64,000 nt of DNA from Hyparrhenia diplandra (taxonomy: Eukaryota > Streptophyta > Magnoliopsida > Poales > Poaceae), in NCBI GenBank assembly GCA_015847255.1, contig JADLZK010012353.1:372001-436000 (forward strand), written 5' to 3'. The position numbers and the translations under genes are program-made. Positions 54,253-64,000 of the stretch are shown here, in pieces. The notes beneath the pieces are model-generated. The model ran no database searches and was not told the origin of the DNA. It worked only from the letters and a program-made list of their open reading frames with translations. Position 1 is the stretch's first letter, and each line of letters starts with the position of its first letter.

Positions 54253-54502
54253 CTCTGTCCGTATCCCAATAGAAGAAGTTTAGGATAGCAACATGGTCTT
54301 CAAAGTACAACTTTGACTCTCTTTGCTATAAAATATTTATTAGAAAGTTATATATATATATTTTTTTTATGAAAGTAATTTTTAAGATAAATCTATTGAT
54401 ATAATTTTCACATTTCCAAACTCAACGTTATAAAAGTTATTCATGATTTATATTACCAATATTTGTTGTCCAAAAACGTCTTCTAATGCGATACGGAAGG
54501 AG
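54253..54502. mobile_element. Stowaway MITE
   Basis: Ends CTCTGTCCGTATCCCAAT and, inverted, CTCCTTCCGTATCGCATT; TA at 54251-54252 and 54503-54504. 250 bp, AT-rich. Confidence 0.75.
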
Positions 54503-54652
54503 TACTATGCATTATAAATTTCTAAATGATCTGTGCATTATTCCACCAACTACTAATAATTGTCCTCCTTTCTTGCTCATACATGTGCAATTAAATGTGG
54601 ATATATGTCAAAAACAGAGTCTCAAATTATTAAGTAACAATTAAATATTCTA

Positions 54653-55300
54653 CCTCCATCCCCTGAATAAATCAATTCCTAGAATTTGTGTCGGTCAAAC
54701 CGTCGCACGCATGATGCGAGTGGGCCAAGGGCCCAAGGAGGAGGGTGCAGGGCAGCAAAGCCTGGCCGTCGCGCCGCCGCCGCCGGCCAAATGCCATATC
54801 GAGTCCAAGTTAGTTTAGCAAAGAGTTTGCTAGTTTGTTTAGGTTTCAAGTTAGATAGGACTATAAATACCTACGTCATGTAAACCGTGTAACTCAAGTA
54901 AAGAAACAAGAAGAGCTTTAAAGCTCTCAGCTTCGATCAAGGCTCTCCACCTCTCGCTCCCAAGATCCTAGCAGGCACCTGCGCCTCTCCTCCTACACCG
55001 CGCGGCTGCCCCTAGCCGCCCACGCCGCCGCCCCTCTCCCCCAACACCGCCGCCTCCACCACGCCACCGCGAGCCCCCATGCACGACCCTCACACAAACT
55101 TTATTAAGTTTGACTAACTTTATAGAAAAGATTAACAATATGTATGATATAAAATAAAACACATTATGAAAATATATTTTATGGTATATCTACTAATTTG
55201 ATACCATAATTCTTGATAGGTTTTTTAAAAAAATAGGTGGTTAAAAGTTTTACTTAATTAAGACAACTCTAAAAATAAATTTGTGCAGGGATAGAGAGAG
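54653..55300. mobile_element. Stowaway MITE split by an LTR
   Basis: Outer ends CCTCCATCCCCTGAATAA and, inverted from the right, CTCTCTCTATCCCTGC, with TA at 54651-54652 and 55301-55302. The MITE body is interrupted at CGGTCAAAC / CAAACTTTATT by the LTR at 54701-55094. Confidence 0.65.
54701..55094 (+). repeat. 394-bp solo LTR or TRIM inside the MITE
   Basis: Flanked by CAAAC at 54696-54700 and 55095-55099, a 5-bp LTR-type duplication. Contains CTATAAATACC (TATA box, about 54869) followed by a leader ACCGTGTAACTCAAG, and ends CTCACA. No internal domain, so a solo LTR or short TRIM-like element. The first bases read CGTCGC rather than TG. Confidence 0.6.
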
Positions 55301-55415
55301 TATAAAGATACCAATGATCTAAACCACTAGTGGAGTTAAAAAGCTAGTGTAGACTTTGAGAGGCTGCACTCTGTCACGTCCAAAACAACTAATTAATTCC
55401 GCAGCATGATATTTA

Positions 55416-56560
55416 GCTGGTCTGTTTGGATCATAATATACTAATTTTATTTAGCTAGTAATTTTATTTCTGCTTACCAACTTTGATAGACTCTGTCTAC
55501 GTGCATAAACTAACCTAGCACTACCGACTTGTGACTTGGCGCACGTACGGATCAGTATGTGAATGAATGATTCTTCAAGCGTGCCACGCGAGGCCGGTAC
55601 CCACTCTGGTTCCTACTAAACAATTACGTCAGCAGCTTTTCAACGCTCATGCACATGAGAAAACATACAGTACAATAGTGCGCTGCTTGCTAGGCATAAA
55701 GAGAAGAATAACTAGCTGTAACCAGCTTTCAATTAAATATATGTAATATGTACGAGGAGCGATCAGCAGGATAAAGAAATAGATTTGTGGTAATCTAATA
55801 AGATTTTTTCCGTGCGATCCCTTTATCTCATGATTCCACGAGCGAGCACATGTGAAACGAATCGACACTGATATAGTCGTATGCATGATTGAATTCAGTC
55901 TGGCACTGCTAAGTGTACCGATTCAAGTAAACTAAGCACAAGCAAAGATTGAGTGAATCGACATATCGTGGCGACGGCAATTAGTAGAAGCCAGCTGCAC
56001 CATTGGTAGGTAGTTAGTTTTTTTTTATTGCCTCACCCTTCAAGTACAAGCTGTAGCATGAACTGACATACCAACTCACACCCCACGCAATGACTGTGGT
56101 AGATCATCGGTGCGAGGCAACAGCATTCATTTAGGAACTACTGTTCCTGGTGAGGCTTGCAGTCGTCAAAGACGAGCTTCGAACGCGGGCGGGCAAGCAG
56201 CCACCACACCGGCTCTTTACCATCCGCACCGAGCGGTCCTCTATTTCTAGTTAGTTCTCATCCTGGAACGTCGCCATATTTGGTTCGGTAACTGTACAGG
56301 ACGGGCGTCCGGACGACTCAGCCCTTCCGGACACGCCGCGACGCACAGGATCGACTCGACTGCACGGGCGCTCGCATCCAACAATGACAAATTTGGAGGG
56401 GAGCCGGACAATAAAATACTTACAGTCTACTGTAAAATTTCAATATATATAGAGTTTCGATCATATATTGAAACACTAAAATCTCTATTAAATAATAAAT
56501 TATTCATGTTGTGACAAATTTGTGATGAAAAATATAACAACAAGCAATAAGCATAAATGA
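55416..56560. other. Intergenic, nothing coding
   Basis: AT-rich; at about 56290-56350 there is a GGGCGTCCGGACG motif that recurs near 59000 and at 61762, probably the edge of a repeat family. No gene seen. Confidence 0.35.
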
Positions 56561-56583
56561 TAAAAGGAACTAACATGTTTCAT

Positions 56584-57015
56584 TTAAATTTTGCCCCTGC
56601 ACGCATGAATCGCATCAAAGTCATCAATAAGTTGATCGGTTGTAAACTCCACTGCAATCTTCTTTTCAATGTAAATTATTAAGCAATGTTTTAGGAACCC
56701 ATCTTCCATCATATTCTGGAGCCTGGTTTTAACAAGTTTCATTGTAGAAAAGGCACACTCTATCGTAGCCATGGAAAACGGTAGAGTTAGCACAAGACGA
56801 ATCAACCTGCCATGGAAGAGTACGTATTATTAGCAAATAAGCATGACTATGATTCTTTATGACAAAAAAATTGTAAAATGCAGACCTATCGATCAAATAG
56901 TAGTCCTGATTTCCCTATTTTCAGCTAACCGACGACAAAGCTAGGCAATGGTTGTCAAATGTTGAAATCTAGGATTTGTAGGTACATCAAGTTCATAATG
57001 TTGTAACTGAACCTA
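56584..57015 (-). pseudogene. zf-MYM/hAT-type transposase C-terminal remnant
   Basis: Minus-strand 56805-56584 encodes LVLTLPFSMATIECAFSTMK...LIIYIEKKIA, the hAT dimerisation region of TTF/zf-MYM1-like transposases. Upstream, about 57015-56930 encodes LQLQHYELDVPTNPRFQHL, a preceding piece of the same family, interrupted by a stop. Zinc finger and catalytic parts were not found, so this is the 3' end of a dead transposase gene. Confidence 0.7.
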
Positions 57016-57159
57016 AAGTAGGTATGCATCCTTAATTAATTGGTATGGACCATGCTTCATATATGCTCGATAACTTGTTCTTGTTTATCTGGAGGATAAG
57101 TCCAAATTTGGTCACGCAAACGATCTCGCTCTACATTCAAAGCACACTATATGCGCACA

Positions 57160-58130
57160 ATCTACTCGTTGAACCTTAGCTACCAGATGCACAATTTCCT
57201 CTTCTTCATTGTTTTCTTCAGTAGTGCCTTCCTTGAGTGTCAATTGTCGTCCTTTTGAGTCTCATGATGATTATCTTCAATATAAAAATAATAGTTTTAT
57301 TAGCCAATTAGGCATTAACTCTAATTCTCTAAACCGATGGACATAAAAAATTAGAATAGAACTGAACATAAAACATACATGTTGCTGCCTTGTCGTCTGG
57401 ATGTGCACGTGCTACAGCCAGCAGCCTTGCAGACCTGACGCCGGCCAGATACACGGAGACGGAGGTCAGGATCAGGTGCAGACGGCGGCAGTGCGTTTAA
57501 GATCGTGAAAACTGAATCGCGATCGACGCGGACGCACTCGGGCACGGCCTTCGCCCTTGCGGTTATACGGTGTGTATACGTATCGTACATGGGCTTGGGC
57601 TGCACAGAAGTATCTGTTTTTTCACCAAACATTGGGTAGGGCCACGGCCCCCACTGCACCTGGCTCCGCCATTGCCCTTCACCTCCACTTCCTCGATTCA
57701 CTCATTCGCTTTTTCCCTCGCTCGCTTCCACACGCCGCATGTGTCACTGTTGCCGCTCCCTCCCTCCCTTCCCTTCCTCGACCTCCATTCCTCGCGCCAT
57801 TCTCCAGGCCACGGAAGGGACAGATCGTCGTCGTTGCCGCTCCCTTCCTCCCTCCCTTCCTCGGCGAACTAGATCTAAAGGCGAGGGCGAGGGCGACTCA
57901 ATGTGGTAGGTTTGGATCCTCCTCCTCCTCCATGTGGCTACCCCTTCGTGCGGCCATGGTTGCCTCTGGGCTAGTGGCGGCGCCCCCACCCACCCCCCGG
58001 CGCCCAAGTCTCCCACCCCGGTGGCCTGGTGTCCTCCCCGCCCCCGTCGGCCCCTCCACCACAAGCTCCACGCCAGTAGTACCGCAGTTCCGTCACCGGT
58101 AGGCCATGATTGCCGACGGCGTCATGTCTT
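57160..58130. other. GC- and pyrimidine-rich region, no supported gene
   Basis: 57640-58080 is TC/CCTCC-rich. Open frames on both strands lack domain signals. It may be the promoter-proximal part of a repeat that continues into 58140-58930. Confidence 0.3.
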
Positions 58131-58139
58131 CTAGTGTTT

Positions 58140-58640
58140 TTGACCAGTGTTTCAATTGTATATATCCGGAAGTTTCAGCTGTTGTTCAATGTTTCAAAAG
58201 TAAATATTGGTGTATGTTTGAAACACATGTTTCAAGTGCTTCATTGGTTTCTAGACTTCTCTTGCAAATGTGTTCCTTAGGATGTTTCAAAAGTCGATCT
58301 CGATGTTTGTACATGTTGCAATGGCTCCATACGCATGTTTCAAGAGCATGTTTTCAGATGTTTCATTTGTTTTCATATCTATGTTGCACATGTTTTATCT
58401 AGTTGTTTCACAAGTAAATCGGATGTTAATTTCATGCCGATTTTTTGCCGATGTTGCATTTTTTCAAAATCCGATCCCCGACGAAGTCGATCTCGTTGTT
58501 TTGCACATGTTGCAATGGCTCCATACACATGTTTCAAGAGCATGTTATTAGGTGTTTCATTTGTTTTCATATTTATGTTTCAAATGATTTATCTGCATAT
58601 TTCACAAGTAAATCTGATGTTGTATTAATTGTTTGTTTAC
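58140..58640 (+). repeat. ATGTTTCAA/ATGTTGCAA repeat array
   Basis: Many short ATGTTTCA and ATGTTGCA words. Two larger units of about 140 bp, beginning CATGTTGCAATGGCTCCATA at about 58313 and 58506, are imperfect direct repeats. This is a recognisable but unclassified grass repeat type; no protein predicted. Confidence 0.6.
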
Positions 58641-58649
58641 TACCGTCAT

Positions 58650-58930
58650 GGGCGTTCCTTCTTCCGCGCTGCTCCATGGTGGAGCTAGGGTCGAGCTCTC
58701 CCATGGACGTGGTCGAGGTTGTTCCTTCCTTCACTTTGCTCCATGGCGGAGTTGGGGTCAAGCTCGAGCTCTCCCATGTCCATGGCTGAGGTCGTTCCTT
58801 CCTCCACGCTGCTCCATGACCGGGCCGGGGTCGAGCTCAAGCTTCCCCATGGTTGGGGCCAGGGGCACCTCCGCCTGCGTGCCTACGCTCGAGACTGGGG
58901 TCGAGCTGAAGCTCCCCATGGTCGATTGGG
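58650..58930 (+). repeat. 70-90-bp tandem repeats with GCTCCATG and GTCGAGCTC
   Basis: Three to four imperfect units, each with GCTCCATG.....GGGGTCGAGCTC...CCCATG, spaced about 70-80 bp. Continues the repeat element of 58140-58640. Confidence 0.5.
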
Positions 58931-59049
58931 GGAAGAAGGTGTCCGGATATCGTGGGGCCGCACGACGCCAGTCGAGGCACAGGGCGTCCGGATGCAGGCG
59001 GGCTTCTGGACGTCTGGTCGCTATCGCGTCCGTATTTGGTTGCAAGGGA

Positions 59050-60529
59050 ACATTACGTCACCATACATCACGCACTTTGTAAGGTATACCAGGTCAGGAA
59101 TAATAAGAACTAATGGGTCTCGATTTGGTCATGCGTGCCTCTTACTATGTCGGGCTTGGCCCATCTATGGAGGAGCAGTATATCTACCTTTGGCTGGGAG
59201 ACAATATATACGTGAAGAATACTGTAAATCACTAGATAGTACTCGTGCGTTGCACTAAGGTCATGATGAATATTTATCTGTTTATAACGACACACTTGGA
59301 ATCCTTGGTGGAGCTGAGGTTACTTTGTTTATCTGTTACGTTTGGTAAAACAACTTTGCGCAACGGTTTAAATAGTGAAATTTCTATAGTGCATTTTTCT
59401 TTTTTCTCTCATTTTTCTTTTCTTTTTTTATTTTACATATACCTACGTAATCTATTTGGATCATGTTTTTTTATGTCTATGACACACATAGATTTTTTTT
59501 GGTCGAGTTGAAGCTATTCTAAATTTTTTGGTAAAATAGTTTGGCCGACTATTGAAAAGAGTGAAATGTCTATAGTGTTCTTCTTTTTTTATCTTTTTTC
59601 ATTTCTTCTTATTTTTGCTTTTCTAGTTTTTTTTTTAATTTCATTTTTTTTTCATATTTTTCTTTTCTTTCTACTCCGTATTGTGTATGACTGTGAATTC
59701 TACAACTGCTCGCCACATGGACTTCGTCATTTCTTTTTGTGCATGCGACCTTTATCTTTTTATATATATATTTTCTTCGTTTTTCTGTGAAAACTCGGAT
59801 TTGGATGGTTCCCTTGGTTTAGTTTCTATTTCCAGAGGTGGGGTTTTTATGGAGCCTGATTTACAGGGGATTCTCCCAGGGGTGGGAGATTCTATTTCCA
59901 TGGGTAGGAGTTTTTTTATGGGAGGGGAAGTGTCGCCGGCTAACTTTTTTTTATCAAGGAAGGGATACGTCGGGTGAACGATTGCATTTCCCGCTTTTTA
60001 GTTGTAGAGACAGAGATAGAGACAACATCTATCCTAATCTGATATTGCTATATCCCTTGTACTGTTTATCTTCTCCTTCGATTCCTTGCTCTTCTCTGAT
60101 TTCTATTCTATTCTCTGCAATCCAATCCAGGTTGCTAACAATGATTTGATCAAATTTAAGAATGAGTGACCACTCCAAAGATCGATCATGCTTGTTCATA
60201 TGGTGTCAAAAACTACAGCACACGCACGCAATGTTAACTTGTTAAGTACGAGTACTAGTTATCTGAACTCTGAAGTCACATGCGAGCAGGACGAACAACC
60301 ATTCAGATTCAGCCCTGAATGATGAAATGCTACTCCAGTCCATGTCACCTCATCCGTTTCAACATCCTGAATGTGACAGCCATTACGCCAATCAAATCCT
60401 AGAATTTCCTTTTCAATTTGGCTAGACGATCCATGAAAACGATCCATGACCATGCACGAATGAATTTACGTGTACCGGCCATGAAAACGATGGCGTCCGT
60501 CCCTTCAATTTGGCCAGGAATTGATTGAT
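59050..60529. other. T-rich intergenic region with a diverged internal repeat
   Basis: GTAAAACAACTTTG...AGTGAAATTTCTATAGTG (about 59345) and GTAAAATAGTTTGG...GTGAAATGTCTATAGTG (about 59530) are a diverged direct pair followed by TTTTCTTTTT runs. No gene seen. 59880-60130 is unassigned. Confidence 0.3.
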
Positions 60530-60910
60530 GACGATCAAGCCCGCTCCTCGCCGTGTCTTCGTCCAGCGAACTGGACCGCCTCCGCCAGCTCAGCACGCGC
60601 CCCAACCGCGGCAACCTGATCACGGAGTTGGCACTTGCCACCCCTTCCAGCGCTCTCCACACCGTCCTCCAACGACGCCTCGCCACTCAGAGCCCAGCGC
60701 AAGCTGCTGCCCGTGAACGGCACGGCCGGAGGCGGCTTCACGTCGTCATCAGGACCTGGAGAGGCACGCTGGTTCAGGTACAGGCACACGAGCACCATGC
60801 AGATGACAATGGCATGGCTTTGCACACTACTAATGAAATGATTTTACGAGACACCTCCATTTTTCTACCATGGCGGGCACACAGTTTGCCCGCCACGGTA
60901 GTTCCCTAGC
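60530..60910. other. GC-rich short frames and CACTA-like end
   Basis: 60553-60790 has a frame starting MSSSSELDRLRQL with no recognised domain. From 60826 CACTACTAATGAAATG begins a CACTA-terminus-like sequence with a following palindrome (ACCATGGCGGGC / GCCCGCCACGGT at about 60870-60900). Confidence 0.25.
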
Positions 60911-61062
60911 CGGCGCGGCCGGCCGGCCGCCCACCACGCGAAATATGTTAGAGAGAATTAGGAATATGGCCCTCCAAAAATCTGTCTTAGGAATGTGGCA
61001 AGTCTAAGATGTGGCGTCGTAAGCTAAACGATCCCTCGGCCGGCGGCCTCTCTGCTAGAATC

Positions 61063-61690
61063 GAATTTGATGCTAATCAAGTGATGATCTTGTCAGCTAC
61101 CTAGGCTTCGCCATTGCATTGATTGCTGCCATTTGCTTGGAATGGGATCGATCGAGCTGCTCTTGTGTCTCTTGGCAATGGTTGCTCTGCATAGGGGCAC
61201 CAATTCATTTTTTGGGGCACCAATGCAGTGTGCCTGTGAGACACTACTGAAGACGAATGGCAGAGGAGAGGATTTTGATTTGGCTATTGTTAGCTGTGGA
61301 TGGGAGGGATAGTAGACGATGAAGCAAAATATTGGTCCAGAAATAGAAACAAGGATGATGAGTTTAATAATATTTGAAAGCACAATGCAATTACGTACGA
61401 GTAGCAGTTGAAGGCAAACATTGATTGGACTGAATTTTAGTATGACACAAGACTGAAGATATGGGATGATGATGCAGCTTGATGTTGGGTTCAAATTTAT
61501 ACTGTTCCTTGTGCAATCGATCTGTGCAGATCGCCGGCAAGGGCTCAACAACGGATGTGATTTGATTTGCTCCAGACGGCGGCTTTAACATCGCGAGAGC
61601 GCGCAAGTCTCCAGGCCTCGTGGGCCAAAAGTTTTAGATGGGCCTCAATACAAAAATATCTGCCTCATGTAGTTGGGCCATGTTCTCTTT
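61063..61690. repeat. Paralogous copy of the CHX upstream block (empty LINE site)
   Basis: Matches 31213-31664 joined to 38829-39010, including ATGATCTTGTCAGCTACC, GATCGATCGAGC, GAGGATTTTGATTTGGCTAT and TTATACTGTTCCTTGTGC. At 61500-61510 it shows the intact LINE target without insertion. No CHX coding sequence is attached, so either the gene copy was deleted or only the upstream region was duplicated. Confidence 0.8.
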
Positions 61691-61739
61691 CTTTGAACGT
61701 AAGTTGGGCCTTGTCTCGGCCTAGTATACGTGAGATTTG

Positions 61740-62405
61740 AGTAACTTCCTTTTTTTTTACGGGCGTCCGGACGCCTTTTGTTTTCCGGACGGAGCGTCGT
61801 GGGCCACAACACGCCAGCCCAAGATGTGCTCGCACCGCTGGGGTCTTGAGTTTAAATCATTCTGCAAGGAAGAATCAGCTTCATGGTCACCACTTCGGCA
61901 AAGGATGCTGCATTGCGGTCAAGTGGAGGAAATCAGTTTTTGAGCGTATTGTAATTCTAAAAGACCAAGCCTTGCTTTCCCTGAAAGCCGTTCATGCCAA
62001 TTTTCCTTCTTTTGGAGCTTCAAAATTCCAGTCGCAAGTGGGGCCTTCGCTGATTCGAAATGTTGATAAACTACAACCAGCTCAAGTCTTTACTCGAGTT
62101 GAACAGAGCAAAGTGCAGCCCAACAACAGAGCAAAGCATGCATCTCCCAGCTGGCTCCAGCATTGCAAACGCGCCGTTGCTATTATTTAACAGGCTTCAC
62201 GTAGATTAACTATCCTAATCTCCATCGTTGGAGGAAAGCAAAAGGTGGATGCTTTCATTTCGTTTGAGGAAAGTAAAAGTGGATGCTTTTCTCAAGGCAC
62301 GGAGTGGTACGGACTGTTATCTTCCTTCCTCGAGCTCGAGCTGAATAGTTGGTTGGTGGTATGCCGGTGCTTCCGAGGGATTAAGAGTCAGATTGTTGCT
62401 TTCAG
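61740..62405. other. Unassigned, starts with GGGCGTCCGGACGCC
   Basis: GTCCGGACG motif at 61762 and TTCCGGACGGAGC at 61783 suggest the end of the same repeat family as at 56300 and 59000. A direct pair GTGGATGCTTT at about 62247 and 62281 lies just upstream of the next gene. Probably contains that gene's promoter. Confidence 0.3.
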
Positions 62406-62415
62406 TTGAGGCCAA

Positions 62416-62741
62416 TGGCGATCCTCAGCGGCAGTTTGTTGGCTGAGCAGGTAAGTACAATTCTAACCCGCCTATTTGTGAAAAGGGCTGTGGTAGAATC
62501 CTTGAGAGCGCCCGGCGCCAGCACCTCGACACGACTCGCGAGCTGGCCGATCGAGGATACGCCGAAGCTAAAGCTCAACCTGTCACTGCTAGTGGAGGCG
62601 TTCCTGCAGGTGCTCGCGTCAGGGCTCGGCACACTCGCCCTCGTCTGGGCCACCGTCGTCCTTCTGGGCGGCTTCTCCACCATGCTCGAGAGAATGGATT
62701 TCTGGTTCACTACATCCATCGTCTTCGTAGAAACTGCGAGG
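62416..62741 (+). CDS. Small plant membrane protein exon(s), partial
   Basis: Starts MAILSGSLLAEQ and ends with a hydrophobic region GTLALVWATVVLLGGFSTML followed by DFWFTTSIVFVETAR, then a donor-like GAG/GTAATT at 62742. This hydrophobic pattern (ATVVLLGGF followed by DFWF) recalls a family of uncharacterised multi-pass membrane proteins of grasses. CAG/GTAAGT at about 62451 may be a real splice donor, although the frame reads through. The remaining exons are not identified and may lie beyond the GC-rich block or the window end. Confidence 0.45.
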
Positions 62742-62744
62742 TAA

Positions 62745-64000
62745 TTTAACCAAGCTTGTTTTAATTTCATGGCAGGATTTTGATAGCAATTTCTCAAAAG
62801 AACCAAATTCCAGTGTTTTCTCTACTAGTACGTCACATGGGATTTTTTTCAAAATTTTGCCCTTTTTTAAAACAAATTTCAAATGTATCCCTAGTTTGAA
62901 ACATATTACACACCGGTATCCCTTTTTGTCGCGCCAAATTCGTCGGCGTGATGTTTACACACGCCGCGCCGATGCATGCGCGACGTGACGTGTGCCGTGC
63001 CACGCCGGGCTGGGCGGCGGCGTTGACGTTCTTGCCGGCGTGTTCGGCGGTGGGTCCCACGATGTCGCGCCTACGCATGCGGCGCGACGCGCCAATCGCG
63101 CGATGCGTCGGCGGCGACGGGCCCGTTAGGGTTTCGGTTTGGGCCCCGCGTCGAAAACGCGTGGGTCCCACGACGCCGCTACCGACGATCAGCGCGCGAC
63201 GCGTGAAGTTGGGGGTATCGGCCGCCCGACTTCTTCTCACTTCTCCTCTTTCCTTCACCCGAGACCCACCGCTCCCCGCCGCCCGGATGCCGCCCGCCGC
63301 CCCCCCGGCGCAAGGACGCCGCCGCCGGGCCCCATCCCGCCTCCCCGCCGCCCGGACGCCGCTGCCGACCGCCCCGCCGCCCCGGCCGCGCCCCGCCCAC
63401 CATCGCGCCGCCACCGACCGGTCCCGGCGCCCGCCCTCCTTGGTCGCCCGGCGTCGAGGCCGGGCGGAGGGAGGACGCCGGCCGGCGGCTGCGGTACTAA
63501 GCCGGCCTCACCCTCCATCTCCAACACGTCTAGGTACTAATCCCTTCTCTCCTTCTCCTCCATTTCTTATTTTGTGCCTTGTTCATGGTGATTTTTGGTT
63601 AATATGAAATTGTTAGTGATTGAGCGTTAATTGGTACAATGTAGTTCGTAGAATCGGTTTAGGATTCGATTTGGCTGTGGATTTGGTTAAGAGAACGAGT
63701 TGCATGAAAGTAGTTCATTGATGCATGCATGGAGGCTTAAGGTTTGATATTATTTCTATTTTCCAATGTTAAATTATAAGTGATTTGGCCGTTTATTGAT
63801 GCAATGTGGTACGTGGAAACGTTTTAGGATATGTTTTTGGTGTGGATTTCACCTAGATTAGATTTTTCATGAATAAATTTCTTTGTTGCATGGAGGTGTT
63901 GAGTTTGTTTCTAATATATATTGGCAATATGGTTGTTTTACTTATAGCTTTTATTTCCCGAATAATTTGTAGATGGACCGTTTAGTGCGCTTTTATATTG
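62745..64000. other. GC-rich block then AT-rich sequence; nothing firm
   Basis: 62930-63530 is extremely GC-rich with CGCGCC/GGCGCG words and a short palindrome-rich stretch (CACGCCGCGCCGATGCATGCG). Long frames on both strands are compositional. 63540-64000 is AT-rich. It could be an intron of the membrane-protein gene carrying a repeat; no exon is supported. Confidence 0.3.

Larger units (their letters stand above)
54158..55415. repeat. Right copy of the direct duplication, with nested insertions
   Basis: Matches 52128-52380 in blocks 54158-54250, 54503-54600 and 55318-55415. The gaps are filled by a Stowaway element (54253-54502) and by another MITE that itself contains an LTR (54653-55300). 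Part of the ancestral block (about 54600-54650 and 55303-55330) is absent from the left copy. Confidence 0.7.

Noticed and set aside
62833..63607. 193- and 219-codon frames on opposite strands
   Set aside because: Extreme GC content opens all frames; residues are Ala/Arg/Pro/Gly-rich with no domain.
1..64000. tRNA, rRNA, miRNA hairpin or organelle-derived DNA
   Set aside because: Looked for tRNA-like boxes and long plastid- or mitochondrion-like stretches by eye and saw none; MITE hairpins (for example 28423-28604) could be mistaken for miRNA precursors but have transposon ends and target duplications.

Overview
This window is nuclear DNA from a grass, probably a panicoid or related Poaceae. 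The evidence is split genes with GT-AG introns, dense nesting of Copia LTR elements, L1-type LINEs, CACTA and hAT elements, Stowaway and Tourist MITEs, and grass-type gene families (kinase-MSP, Rx-type NLR, ankyrin-PGG). I saw no bacterial, viral, organellar, tRNA or rRNA genes. Species cannot be fixed from the sequence alone.

Layout. 1-12.55 kb is a stack of retroelements. It holds the 5' end and LTR of a minus-strand Copia (1-2413), a decayed SIRE-like Copia with two LTRs (2414-9055) inserted in the RNase H region of a second Copia (9056 to about 11306), a MITE, a minus-strand Copia LTR piece and a CACTA terminus. 14.1-25.6 kb is the most interesting locus. Read through its exons it is one gene encoding a non-RD protein kinase, an MSP (major sperm protein) domain and then a CC-NB-ARC-LRR immune receptor. 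It is broken by a 1,095-bp hAT-like insertion (8-bp target duplication), a 2.4-kb poly-A LINE-type insertion (17-bp target duplication) and several one-base frameshifts. 27.0-27.4 kb is an orphan PPR-type DYW domain. 28.7-31.2 kb (minus) is a CHX-family cation/H+ exchanger.

31.67-38.83 kb is a full-length 7.2-kb LINE inserted in the CHX upstream region. The same upstream region recurs without the LINE at 61.06-61.69 kb. 42.7-50.15 kb (minus) is a multi-exon gene that appears to join a Ulp1/C48-like protease domain (catalytic Cys replaced by Ser) to ankyrin repeats, a 21-copy 33-bp coding minisatellite and a PGG-like membrane region. Its large intron carries a LINE remnant and a 983-bp CCGGTT-rich element with an 11-bp target duplication. 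52.1-55.4 kb contains a direct duplication whose right copy was later invaded by MITEs, one of them split by a solo LTR. 56.6-57.0 kb is a zf-MYM/hAT transposase remnant and 58.1-58.9 kb is repeat-rich. At 62.4 kb there is an exon pair of a small membrane protein.

A caution on quality: genes of three unrelated families (kinase/NLR, CHX, ankyrin) carry the same kind of lesion, single-base indels, two of them in A runs. This could be decay, but it could equally be residual long-read consensus error. 'Pseudogene' calls resting only on these indels are therefore provisional; those resting on the two insertions are firm.
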